From Muribaculaceae bacterium (lineage in GTDB: Bacteria; Bacteroidota; Bacteroidia; Bacteroidales; Muribaculaceae): a stretch of 47,211 bases of DNA. Of this stretch, positions 15,825-24,271 are shown piece after piece. Location of the stretch: assembly GCA_023664185.1 (NCBI GenBank), contig JAMPGA010000001.1:455935-503145 (forward strand). The letters run 5' to 3'. The position numbers were made by a program, and so were the translations under genes. Numbering within the stretch: the first letter of the stretch is position 1; each line of letters opens with the position of its first letter. Below the pieces are notes generated by a model that saw only the letters and a list, made by a program, of their open reading frames with translations, did no database searches and was not told the origin of the DNA.

Positions 15825-16259
15825 ATGGCAGAAGTAAGAGTAGACAAATGGCTATGGGCCATGCGAGTGTTCAAGACACGCACCGTGGCCACAGAGGCAT
15901 GCAAGAAAGGGCGCGTCATGATGGGCGGAGTGGCTGTGAAGCCCTCGCGCACACTCAAGGAAGGCGACGTGGTGGAGGTGAGAAAGCCTCCCGTGACCTA
16001 TTCGTTTCGCGTCAAAGCCCTGGCACAGAACAGACTTGGCGCCAAACTCGTGCCCGAATACATGGAGAATATCACCCCCCAGAGCCAGCTCGACCTGCTC
16101 GATATAGTGAAGATATCGGGCTTTATCGACAGGCGCAAGGGGCTCGGACGTCCCACCAAACGCGAGGGGCGCGAGCTCTCGCGCTTCACCCAGAGCATGG
16201 GCGACGAAGAGGGGTGGGATTTCGACTTTCTCGACGACGCTGACGACATCGACGATTGA
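15825..16259 (+). CDS. S4-domain RNA-binding protein (Hsp15/RqcP-like)
   Basis: The 144-residue protein has an S4 domain in residues 4-65 (VRVDKWLWAMRVFKTRT, then KKGRVMMGGVAVKPSR) and a basic middle with RRKGLGRPTKREGRELSRF. The tail is very acidic (DFLDDADDIDD). The architecture fits the HslR (Hsp15) family, which in E. coli binds free 50S subunits carrying peptidyl-tRNA; RqcP in Bacillus works in rescue of such complexes. Its pairing with pth, 17 nt away, suits a shared role in rescuing stalled nascent chains. The start was placed at the ATG at 15825 just before the S4 domain. Confidence 0.88.
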   Translation: MAEVRVDKWLWAMRVFKTRTVATEACKKGRVMMGGVAVKPSRTLKEGDVVEVRKPPVTYSFRVKALAQNRLGAKLVPEYMENITPQSQLDLLDIVKISGFIDRRKGLGRPTKREGRELSRFTQSMGDEEGWDFDFLDDADDIDD

Positions 16260-16264
16260 CCGAC

Positions 16265-16296
16265 GTTGTGGAAGTGGAATTTTTTCAGTAATTTTG
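16265..16296 (+). promoter_or_regulatory. Promoter of the ftsY operon
   Basis: GTTG (16265-16268), a 20-nt spacer and TAATTTTG (16289-16296) match the Bacteroidetes promoter pattern, with one mismatch in the upstream box. It lies directly after the S4-gene stop and gives a leader of about 30 nt before ftsY. Confidence 0.7.
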
Positions 16297-16334
16297 CACG
16301 CTAACTCTCCGTATCACAATATACACCTATCAAA

Positions 16335-17318
16335 ATGGGATTTTTCGACATGTTTTCACGCAAAAAAAGCGTGGAAGAAAAGAAAGAGACTCTCGACCAG
16401 GGGCTTGAGAAGACCAAACGCGGCTTTCTCGACCGCATTTCACATGCCATAGCCGGCAAATCGAAAGTTGACGATGATGTGCTCGACGAGCTTGAAGAGA
16501 TCTTTGTGACCTCGGATGTCGGCGTGGACACCACTCTGCGCATTATCGACCGCCTGGAGAAACGTGTGGCACGCGACAAATATGTCAACTCAGCCGAGCT
16601 CAACAATCTGCTGTGCGAGGAGATATCCGAGATGCTGGCCGAGAACGACAACAACGTCTCGACCGACGACGACTTCACCCTCCCCGCCGGCGCCACCAAG
16701 CCCCATGTGATAATGGTAGTGGGTGTGAACGGAGTGGGCAAGACCACCACCATCGGCAAGCTGGCCGCACAGTTCAAGCGTGCGGGCAACAAGGTGATGC
16801 TCGGCGCCGCCGACACCTTCCGCGCTGCCGCCATAGAGCAGCTCGAAGAGTGGGGCCGTCGTGCCGAAGTGCCTGTGATAAAGCAGAAACTTGGCGCTGA
16901 CCCCGCATCTGTGGCCTACGACACCCTGCAGAGTGCACTGGCCAACGATGTAGACGTAGTGCTCATCGACACCGCCGGACGTCTGCACAACAAGAAAGGC
17001 CTGATGGACGAACTCTCAAAGGTGAAAAACGTGATGCAGAAGCTCGTGCCCGACGCTCCCCACGAGGTGCTACTGGTGCTCGACGGCTCCACCGGTCAGA
17101 ACGCCTTTGAGCAGGCCCGCCAGTTTGTGGCCGCAACGCAGGTCAACGAACTCGCCATAACCAAGCTCGACGGCACAGCCAAGGGTGGAGTGGTGATAGG
17201 CATAAGCGACCAGTTCAAGATACCGGTGAGATACATAGGCCTGGGCGAGAAGATAGACGACCTCCAGGTGTTCGACAAAAAGGAATTCGTAAAATCGCTG
17301 TTCGGACAGAACCTCTGA
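16335..17318 (+). CDS. ftsY: Signal recognition particle receptor FtsY
   Basis: FtsY is the membrane-docked GTPase that receives ribosome-SRP complexes and hands them to SecYEG. The 327-residue protein has a short charged N-terminus, the N domain (about 20-110) and the NG GTPase. G1 is GVNGVGKTT (130-138), then come DTFRAAA (160-166), DTAGR (212-216) and TKLDG (276-280). The long acidic A domain of E. coli FtsY is absent, as in most Bacteroidetes. It leads a probable operon running through the MBOAT gene. Confidence 0.97.
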   Translation: MGFFDMFSRKKSVEEKKETLDQGLEKTKRGFLDRISHAIAGKSKVDDDVLDELEEIFVTSDVGVDTTLRIIDRLEKRVARDKYVNSAELNNLLCEEISEMLAENDNNVSTDDDFTLPAGATKPHVIMVVGVNGVGKTTTIGKLAAQFKRAGNKVMLGAADTFRAAAIEQLEEWGRRAEVPVIKQKLGADPASVAYDTLQSALANDVDVVLIDTAGRLHNKKGLMDELSKVKNVMQKLVPDAPHEVLLVLDGSTGQNAFEQARQFVAATQVNELAITKLDGTAKGGVVIGISDQFKIPVRYIGLGEKIDDLQVFDKKEFVKSLFGQNL

Positions 17319-17325
17319 TTCCTGA

Positions 17326-18645
17326 ATGAAGATCGATATGGGTAGGGTAGCGGTGATATCGTTGGGTTGCTCAAAGAATCTGGTTGATTCGGAGCGACTT
17401 ATGAAGATGATGGAAGGCGCCGGACTTGAGGTGGCCTTCGAGCCCGATGGAGAGTTTTTTGATACCGACCAGCCGGTGTATGTAGTGGTAAACACCTGCG
17501 GCTTCATTGGCGATGCCAAGGAGGAAAGCATCAGCGAGATACTCTCGTGGTGCAGAGCCAGGCGCGAGGGAGCCATCGAGGGGCTATACGTGATGGGGTG
17601 TCTCCCCGTCAGATATATGGACGAGCTTAAGGCCGAGATTCCCGAGGTAGACGCCTGGCGCGGCAAGACCGACTGGCCTGAGCTGGTCAAGCTCATAGCC
17701 GGCCGCCATCCCGGACAGACTCCCTACGACCGTGTGCTCACCACCCCCCGCCATCATGCCTATATCAAGATAGCCGAGGGGTGCGACCGCATGTGTGCCT
17801 TCTGCGCCATCCCCCTTATCACCGGCCGCTACCGCTCGCGCACCATCGAGGACATCGTTGACGAAGCACGTCGCCTGGCCGCACGCGGAGTCAAGGAGCT
17901 CAACGTCATAGCCCAGGATCTTACATCCTATGGCAAAGATATATATGGCCGTGTGGAGATAGCCCGACTGGTCGACGCCCTGGCCGATGTGGAGGGGATA
18001 GAGTGGATCAGACTCCACTATGCTTATCCCAACGAGTTTCCCATGGACCTGCTTGACGTGATGGCACGGCGCGACAACGTGTGCAAATATCTCGACATAG
18101 CCCTGCAGCATGCCTCCGATAAAGTGCTCTCGGCCATGCGCCGCCACATCACCCTGGCCGAGACCGAGACCCTGCTCGCCGAGATAAGGCGCCGTGTGCC
18201 CGGCATACACCTGCGCACCACACTCATGACCGGCTTCCCCGGCGAGGGGGAGGCCGAGTTTGAAGAGCTGATGGACTTTGTGAAGCGTCAGCGATTTGAG
18301 CGCATGGGTGCCTTTGCCTACTGCGCCGAGGATGGCACATATGCCGAGCGTAACTACGACGACTCAGTGCCCGACGAGGTGAAACACCGCCGCCAGGACA
18401 CCCTGATGGCTCTTCAAGAGGAGATTTCAGCCGAAATACAGGCCGAAAAGGTGGGTCGTGTGATGAAGGTGGTGATAGACCGCGAGGAGCCCGAGTATTA
18501 TGTGGGGCGCACCGAGTTCGACTCCCCCGAGGTGGATCCCGAAGTGCTGGTGAAAAAAGACCGCACCCTGCAGCGCGGTGAATTTTATAATGTCAGAATC
18601 ACAGAGGCCATGCCCTACGAGCTGATCGGAGAGGTGGTCAATTGA
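17326..18645 (+). CDS. rimO: Ribosomal protein S12 methylthiotransferase RimO
   Basis: RimO is a radical-SAM enzyme that methylthiolates an aspartate of S12. The 439-residue protein has the N-terminal MTTase cluster cysteines (Cys15 in SLGCSKN, Cys58 in NTCGF, Cys92 in GCLPVRY) and the radical-SAM CxxxCxxC at Cys153, Cys157 and Cys160 (GCDRMCAFC). A C-terminal TRAM domain follows (about 375-437). It starts 7 nt after ftsY. A second ATG at 17338 would remove four residues and is equally plausible. Confidence 0.96.
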   Translation: MKIDMGRVAVISLGCSKNLVDSERLMKMMEGAGLEVAFEPDGEFFDTDQPVYVVVNTCGFIGDAKEESISEILSWCRARREGAIEGLYVMGCLPVRYMDELKAEIPEVDAWRGKTDWPELVKLIAGRHPGQTPYDRVLTTPRHHAYIKIAEGCDRMCAFCAIPLITGRYRSRTIEDIVDEARRLAARGVKELNVIAQDLTSYGKDIYGRVEIARLVDALADVEGIEWIRLHYAYPNEFPMDLLDVMARRDNVCKYLDIALQHASDKVLSAMRRHITLAETETLLAEIRRRVPGIHLRTTLMTGFPGEGEAEFEELMDFVKRQRFERMGAFAYCAEDGTYAERNYDDSVPDEVKHRRQDTLMALQEEISAEIQAEKVGRVMKVVIDREEPEYYVGRTEFDSPEVDPEVLVKKDRTLQRGEFYNVRITEAMPYELIGEVVN

Positions 18646-18650
18646 TAGTT

Positions 18651-19826
18651 ATGACACCGGAAGAACTAAACGAAATAAAGGAAGCCGCAGCCCTGAGTCT
18701 GCGCTACAATATACCCTTTGCAGTCTATTCGCTCCCCGGCGAGGCTGCCCTTCACTTCATGGCCTGTGAGAGCATGATGGTTGCCGATGGGGTCGATATT
18801 GACGCCGGCGAGTGTTTTTTCATAAGTCGATTTGGAGCCGATGAGCCTTGTATGGCCGGAGTGAAGCCACAATTTTCAGCCAGGGATATCATTTCTCTCG
18901 GACGGTTTGATGACACCTTTGGAGAGGAATCCAAGGAGCTCCCTTATAGGATGTCGACCGTCAAGGCCAGCTGGATCCGCGCCCTGAAGCAGGTGCAGAA
19001 GCGCCTCAAAAAAATTGGTGGCAAGGTAGTGCTCTCCACACACACCACCGTCTACAGCACATGTCCCATCGTAGAGGTGGCTATCGACTATATTACCCGC
19101 AATATCCTTAATTTCGGTTATTTCTGCTACACACCACAGACCGGATTATGGTATGGTTCGACTCCCGAGCTCCTGCTCGAAAATAAGGTGGGAAGCAATG
19201 AGTTTCGCACCATGGCGCTGGCCGGCACACGCTGGTCGGAATCAGGGCCCTGGGACAGTAAGAACCTGGCCGAACATGCCCTGGTGCGCGAGTTCATAGC
19301 CTGTCATCTCAGGAGTCTGTATGACACCGTTGAGGTAGGGGAGACCGAAACCATCTATACCAACGGTGTGCAGCATCTCATGACCCCCATCGCCGCCACC
19401 GGCTCCTGTGAGTTTACCAAAACCCTCCTGGAGCTAAACCCCACCCCCGCCGTGGCCGGAATACCCCGCGAGATAGCCATGGCCGAGATTGATGTGTTTG
19501 AGAGCCATCAGCGGCGCTGCTATGCCGGAGTGGTCGGTGTGAACAACGGTACGGTCAAGGCTGCCTATGTAAATCTGCGATGCGCCTTTGCCGCGCCGGC
19601 CGTCGAGACCGCAACCAACCGCCCCGTGTGGGTGCACAACGTCTATGCCGGCGGAGGCATCATGCCCGACTCCGACCCCGAAACCGAGTGGAACGAACTC
19701 GAGCGCAAATGCCATGTGCTCATCTCTGTAATTCAGGAGCACGAACCGGCTGACGCAGCTCCGGTCGACCTGCTCGACGTGACATTCTCATCCACCCCAC
19801 AACCCACCCTCATGCCTAAAGAGTGA
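18651..19826 (+). CDS. menF: Isochorismate synthase (MenF-type chorismate-binding enzyme)
   Basis: This enzyme converts chorismate to isochorismate, the first step of menaquinone synthesis. The 391-residue protein shows the chorismate-binding fold in its C-terminal half: LAGTRW near 190-195, the paired Glu-His at 208-209 (LAEHALVREF), NPTPAVAG near 263-270 and the GVVGVNNG strand. MenF rather than TrpE/PabB is favoured by the NPTPAVAG form, but the family boundary is subtle. No other men gene is in the window. I chose the ATG at 18651 over the in-frame TTG at 18642. The stop overlaps the next start (TGATG), implying translational coupling. Confidence 0.85.
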   Translation: MTPEELNEIKEAAALSLRYNIPFAVYSLPGEAALHFMACESMMVADGVDIDAGECFFISRFGADEPCMAGVKPQFSARDIISLGRFDDTFGEESKELPYRMSTVKASWIRALKQVQKRLKKIGGKVVLSTHTTVYSTCPIVEVAIDYITRNILNFGYFCYTPQTGLWYGSTPELLLENKVGSNEFRTMALAGTRWSESGPWDSKNLAEHALVREFIACHLRSLYDTVEVGETETIYTNGVQHLMTPIAATGSCEFTKTLLELNPTPAVAGIPREIAMAEIDVFESHQRRCYAGVVGVNNGTVKAAYVNLRCAFAAPAVETATNRPVWVHNVYAGGGIMPDSDPETEWNELERKCHVLISVIQEHEPADAAPVDLLDVTFSSTPQPTLMPKE

Positions 19827-21214
19827 TGAAAAAAGGAAGTCCATTGATTATAATCCTCTCCGCACTTGCCATACTGATCATAGTGTCGTTGTTGCCGCTC
19901 TCTAAGTGGACCGGAGGAAAGGTGAAGGATTTCTCGCTTATCAGCGATGTATTGAGCGAAGTCGGCATAATGGAATATTTCGACTCATCGAAGGAGCAGA
20001 TAGACCCGGCTCTGATCGAGGCGATGAACGAAGTGCCCCCCTCGCCGCTCGATCTGCCCGACTCGGTGCTCTCTCAGCCCATCGACACCATAATCCAGAC
20101 ACCCCGCCCCTCACGCCAGGGAGAAATGGTGGTGCTTGAGGACTACACCACACACTCCACCGGCCTGTTGAGGCTCAAAGAAGCTCTTGCGTCGGGCGAA
20201 ACAGCCCGCATAGCCGTGGTGGGCGACAGCTGGATTGAGGGGGATATCTTCACCCAGGACCTGCGCCACCTGCTCCAGGATACCTATGGTGGCAGCGGAG
20301 TGGGATATGTGTCGATGCACTCAGAGTTTCCCGGCTTCCGACGCTCGGTGAAACAGGGTGGCAAGGGGTGGAAAACCTTTATGGCCAACAAGCGCGCCGA
20401 CCGCGACTGGCTGGGCCTCTCCGAGCAGTATGCACGCCCCGAGACCGGAGTCACAGCCACAGCCACTTACGAGGGTACAGCCCTCTTCGGCACACAGACT
20501 CTGGGGTGGCAGCGCTCAAGATTTCTGTATGTAGCTCCTGCGGGTGGCACAGTGTCTGTTAAAATAGATGAAGGCGAGTGGTTGGAACGCAATATTGCAC
20601 CGTCTGATACCGTTGGATGTATAGAGGTGGTCGCTCCTACAGGCCGCTTCGAAGTGAAGACGTCGTCTGCCGGGGTTACCGGGCTGGGCGTATGGCTTGA
20701 CCAGGCAGGCGGTGTTAGCCTCGACTGCATGTCGTCGCGCGGATTTTCCGGCATCACCCTCACCAAAATCAGCCCCAAGCTCTGCCGCCAGGCATCCGAG
20801 TGGATCGACTATAGTCTGATAGTCCTCGAGTTTGGCATCAATGCCATGAGTGCCACACAGAAGGATTATTCCGTCTACTCCTCGCGCATGGTCGATGTGA
20901 TAAATCACATCCGCCAGTGCTATCCGCGCGCCGACATCCTCGTGATGGGTGTGGGCGACCGTGGTGTGAAGCAGGGAGCCAACGTGGTGTCCATGTCGAC
21001 AGCCCCGGCCATGATAACGGCCCAGCGCGATGCGGCCCGCAGAGCCCACTGCCTGTTCTGGGACACCAGAGAGGCCATGGGTGGCGACGGCGCCATCTCT
21101 GACTGGAGTGCCGCCGGACACATCAACAAAGACTATATACACATGACCCACAAAGGGGGCGCACGTCTGGCACGCGAACTTTTCAACGCTCTACAACACA
21201 GTCTGAACCAATGA
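19826..21214 (+). CDS. Membrane-anchored SGNH/GDSL-type hydrolase, likely O-acyltransferase partner
   Basis: The 462-residue protein has an N-terminal transmembrane segment (about 6-25) and a periplasmic SGNH domain. The nucleophile motif VVGDSWIEGD has Ser135, an EFGINAMS block occupies the Asn position, and the C-terminal catalytic pair lies in DYIHMTH (about Asp436 and His439). A proline-rich stretch (about 70-100) links anchor and enzyme. It is coupled to the preceding isochorismate synthase by a one-base overlap and to the next gene by ATGA. Next to an MBOAT protein, such enzymes usually transfer acetyl groups to envelope polymers (AlgJ/AlgX or PatB style). The target polymer cannot be read from sequence. 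Confidence 0.82.
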   Translation: MKKGSPLIIILSALAILIIVSLLPLSKWTGGKVKDFSLISDVLSEVGIMEYFDSSKEQIDPALIEAMNEVPPSPLDLPDSVLSQPIDTIIQTPRPSRQGEMVVLEDYTTHSTGLLRLKEALASGETARIAVVGDSWIEGDIFTQDLRHLLQDTYGGSGVGYVSMHSEFPGFRRSVKQGGKGWKTFMANKRADRDWLGLSEQYARPETGVTATATYEGTALFGTQTLGWQRSRFLYVAPAGGTVSVKIDEGEWLERNIAPSDTVGCIEVVAPTGRFEVKTSSAGVTGLGVWLDQAGGVSLDCMSSRGFSGITLTKISPKLCRQASEWIDYSLIVLEFGINAMSATQKDYSVYSSRMVDVINHIRQCYPRADILVMGVGDRGVKQGANVVSMSTAPAMITAQRDAARRAHCLFWDTREAMGGDGAISDWSAAGHINKDYIHMTHKGGARLARELFNALQHSLNQ

Positions 21215-22599
21215 GTATCATACGCCACATATCATCCCTGATCATGCCTATGCTGCTGCCGCTGGCAGTGGCCGCACAGCAACCCCAGCAACCTCAGCTG
21301 TCTGAGGAACCCACCGAAGACGACGTAGAAATCTCTGACGTGGAGGGTGACGAGCGCACCACGCTCACAGGGGTGGTGGAGATACCCGGCGCCGCCGAAG
21401 ATATCGATATCCCCGTGCCTGCCTTCATCAAGCAGCAGGCCAACCACATCATATTCAACGGAGCCGACTGGAGCTCGCTGCGCAAGGCTTTTGAAAACTC
21501 CTCCCGCAAGCCCGTGTCGGTGGTGATGATAGGCGACAGTCACATCCAGGCCGACATCTCGAGCGGCACCACACGCGAACTGCTACAGTATGACTTCGGA
21601 AACGCCGGCCGCGGCTTGGTGGCACCCCTCAAGATGAGCGGTACAAACCAGCCCCTCGACTATACCTTCCAGAGCCGTAACTCATGGATACCCAACAAGC
21701 TCATGAGCCAGTCGTGGCGCCAGACGGTAGGCTTCACAGGCCTCTCGGTGCGCCCATCGTCGCAGACCTCCGAGCTCACCATCGGCACCGTCTCCTCCGA
21801 CGACTACAACCCCTTCATATCGCTCACCATATTCCACTCCGGGCGCATGACGGTGAAGAGTGTCACCGGCGAGGCCGGACAGAACCTGCAGTTCAGAGCC
21901 ATCCCCTCTCACGACTATACACAGATACTACTGCCGATGCCGCAGACGAGTGTCACGGTCAGCTTCTCCTCGGCCGGCGACCTCACAGTATTTGGCGCAT
22001 CCCTCTCGGGCGACCGTCCCGGAGTGTTCTACCATGCCATAGGCAACAACGGCGCAGCCTATGAGACCTACAACCGCATTGGCAATGTCGGTGCCGGCAT
22101 TGCCCCCCTGAAGCCCTCGCTGGTGATAATCTCGCTGGGCACAAACGAAGCTTTCGGGCGCCTCGACGTCCAGGCTTTCACCCGGGCCATAGACAGGCTT
22201 GTGAAAAACATCAAGACTGCCAATCCTGACGCCCAGATACTTCTCACCACCCCTATGGAGTGCCAGAAGTCGGTCTACACCACCAAGAAGGTAAAGGTGG
22301 CCGGCAAGCGCCGCAAAGGGCGCAAGGCATCGCGCCGCACCGTCACACGAAAGACCCGCTCCTATGCCGTAAACCGCAATATAGCCCCTCTGCGTCAGGC
22401 CATTCTCGACTATGGCAGCCGCAACGGTGTGGCCGTCTACGACTGGTATGAAGTGGCCGGCGGACAGGGCGCAAGCACCAAGTGGGTGGACAAAGGGCTT
22501 TTTGCCAACGACCGTGTGCACCACTCACGCGCCGGCTACAGCCTGGAGGGCCGACTCATCTACGAAGCTCTTCTCGACGGTCTGAGAGAGGCTCGTTGA
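21211..22599 (+). CDS. Secreted SGNH/GDSL-type hydrolase, second copy
   Basis: The 462-residue protein has a signal peptide (about 1-22), an acidic linker (about 30-50) and an SGNH domain. The motifs are VVMIGDSHIQAD (Ser110), an IISLGTNEAFGR block with the conserved Asn, and a C-terminal DRVHHSRAGY with Asp434 and His437. A lysine/arginine-rich loop lies near residues 355-390. It differs from the preceding protein in having a cleavable signal and in its motif details, so the two are diverged partners rather than a recent duplication. It overlaps the upstream gene by 4 nt and lies 40 nt before the MBOAT gene. Confidence 0.82.
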   Translation: MSIIRHISSLIMPMLLPLAVAAQQPQQPQLSEEPTEDDVEISDVEGDERTTLTGVVEIPGAAEDIDIPVPAFIKQQANHIIFNGADWSSLRKAFENSSRKPVSVVMIGDSHIQADISSGTTRELLQYDFGNAGRGLVAPLKMSGTNQPLDYTFQSRNSWIPNKLMSQSWRQTVGFTGLSVRPSSQTSELTIGTVSSDDYNPFISLTIFHSGRMTVKSVTGEAGQNLQFRAIPSHDYTQILLPMPQTSVTVSFSSAGDLTVFGASLSGDRPGVFYHAIGNNGAAYETYNRIGNVGAGIAPLKPSLVIISLGTNEAFGRLDVQAFTRAIDRLVKNIKTANPDAQILLTTPMECQKSVYTTKKVKVAGKRRKGRKASRRTVTRKTRSYAVNRNIAPLRQAILDYGSRNGVAVYDWYEVAGGQGASTKWVDKGLFANDRVHHSRAGYSLEGRLIYEALLDGLREAR

Positions 22600-22639
22600 C
22601 AATTCAATTTCTGATACAATAGGTAAAAACAAATTTCTC

Positions 22640-24208
22640 TTGGAATCTACAATTTCGTTGTGGCTTGAAAGTCTCAACATTGACCTTGACAAGGTGGTCG
22701 ATGTGCTCAGCTACGACCCTTCGCGGCCGCTGCTGTTCAATACGGGTCTGTTCCTGCTCCTGTTTGCCGCCTTTGCGGTGGTCTACAGAGCGTTGCGCCC
22801 CCTGCGCACAGCCCGTATGATTTTCACCATACTCTTCTCGCTCTATTTCTATTATATGTCGTCGGGGCTGTGCTGCCTCATCCTTGCCGGGGTGGCCGTG
22901 AGCGACTGGGCTCTGGGTCGATGGATGGGCTCAGTGAGCCGCGACTCGATCAGGCGTCTTATCGTGGCCATAAACATCACGGTCAACGTGGGCATGCTGG
23001 TATACTTCAAGTATTTCAACCTTCTTGCCGACACGCTGAGCCGCTTCCTCACCGAGCACATCGATCCGCTCGAAATCATCCTGCCCGCCGGAATATCGTT
23101 TTTCACCTTCCGCTCCATAAGCTATATCGTCGATCTCTACCGCGGCACACTCCAGCCCTGCCGCAGCCTGCTCGACTATATGTTTTTCCTCACTTTCTTC
23201 CCTCCGCTTCTGGCCGGACCCGTGGTGAGGGCTAAGGATATGCTCCCCCAGATAGCCTCCGACCCTGTGGCTACACCGCAGATGGTGGGCGAGGGTGTGT
23301 GGCTGATAATGCTCGGCATAATAAAAAAGATGGTGATAGCCGACTATATTGCCGGCAACTTCGTGGATCGTGTCTTCGACAATCCCGCGCTCTACAGCGG
23401 TTTTGAAAACATGATGGCCACCTTCGGCTTCACTATACAGCTCTACTGCGACTTTTCAGGCTACTCCGACATGGCCATAGGCATAGCTCTGCTCCTGGGA
23501 TTCAAGTTTAAGGAAAACTTCAACGCCCCCTTCAAAGCTCAGAATCCCACCGAGTTCTGGCATCGCTGGCACATATCGCTCTCCACCTGGCTCAGAGACT
23601 ATGTTTATATCCTCATGGGCGGCAACCGCTGCTCGCGCCCCAGGGCCTACTTTAACCAGTTTGCCACTATGGTAATAGGTGGTTTCTGGCACGGCGCATC
23701 GTGGATGTATGTGATATGGGGCGCAGTGCATGGCGCGCTGCTGGTGATCCACAAGATGATCCGAGGCATTCTGCCCGCCACCGGGAGCGCCGTGGTGGCA
23801 CAGGGCACCGGCGATGCCGAGGTGTCGCTCTGGGCTCCTGAGCCCCAGCGAGTGCCTCTCTGGCTCAAGGCTATTAATATGGTGGTGACGTTCCTGCTTG
23901 TGGCTGCTGCCTTCATGCTGTTCAGAGCCCGCTCCATGGAGGATGTCGGCATGATGTGGCACCAGATTCTCACCGACTTCCATCTCTCTGTGGCTCCGCA
24001 GTTTGTGAGCGGCTATCTCATGATAGTCCTGGCTATGGTGGCCGGCTATATGGTGCATGTCACCCCCTCCAGGTTCACATCGCCCGTCAAGCAGAGCTTC
24101 ATTTCGGCTCCGCTCCTCATCCAGACTCTGGCCCTTGCCGCCGTGCTGCTCATAGCCATCCAGGTGCGCTCGTCCGACATTGTGCCCTTCATCTACCTAC
24201 AGTACTGA
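22640..24208 (+). CDS. MBOAT-family membrane O-acyltransferase (AlgI/PatA-like)
   Basis: The 522-residue polytopic protein moves acyl groups across the inner membrane for O-acylation of an envelope polymer. MBOAT hallmarks are clear: PAGISFFTFRSISYIVD (about 149-165), LYCDFSGYSDMAIG (268-281), EFWHRWHISLSTWLRDY (305-321) and the catalytic His351 in GGFWHGASW. About ten to twelve hydrophobic spans are visible. No in-frame ATG lies near the start, so the TTG at 22640 is the best available initiator; this is unusual here. Downstream is the susC promoter, with no obvious terminator between. Confidence 0.9.
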   Translation: MESTISLWLESLNIDLDKVVDVLSYDPSRPLLFNTGLFLLLFAAFAVVYRALRPLRTARMIFTILFSLYFYYMSSGLCCLILAGVAVSDWALGRWMGSVSRDSIRRLIVAINITVNVGMLVYFKYFNLLADTLSRFLTEHIDPLEIILPAGISFFTFRSISYIVDLYRGTLQPCRSLLDYMFFLTFFPPLLAGPVVRAKDMLPQIASDPVATPQMVGEGVWLIMLGIIKKMVIADYIAGNFVDRVFDNPALYSGFENMMATFGFTIQLYCDFSGYSDMAIGIALLLGFKFKENFNAPFKAQNPTEFWHRWHISLSTWLRDYVYILMGGNRCSRPRAYFNQFATMVIGGFWHGASWMYVIWGAVHGALLVIHKMIRGILPATGSAVVAQGTGDAEVSLWAPEPQRVPLWLKAINMVVTFLLVAAAFMLFRARSMEDVGMMWHQILTDFHLSVAPQFVSGYLMIVLAMVAGYMVHVTPSRFTSPVKQSFISAPLLIQTLALAAVLLIAIQVRSSDIVPFIYLQY

Positions 24209-24239
24209 TAAGATTTTTTTAGAAAAAATGGTGAAAATA

Positions 24240-24271
24240 TTTGAATAATAAAAAAAATGTTTTTACATTTG
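24240..24271 (+). promoter_or_regulatory. Promoter of the sus-like operon
   Basis: TTTG (24240-24243), 20 nt, then TACATTTG (24264-24271) matches the Bacteroidetes consensus exactly in both boxes. It lies about 520 nt ahead of susC, implying a long leader. A second TACATTTG occurs at 24647-24654 but without an upstream TTTG. Confidence 0.75.

Noticed and set aside
19826..22599. The two adjacent SGNH genes as a recent tandem duplication (both 462 residues)
   Set aside because: Equal length is a coincidence: anchors, linkers and motif residues differ (GDSWIEGD against GDSHIQAD; FGINAMS against LGTNEAF).
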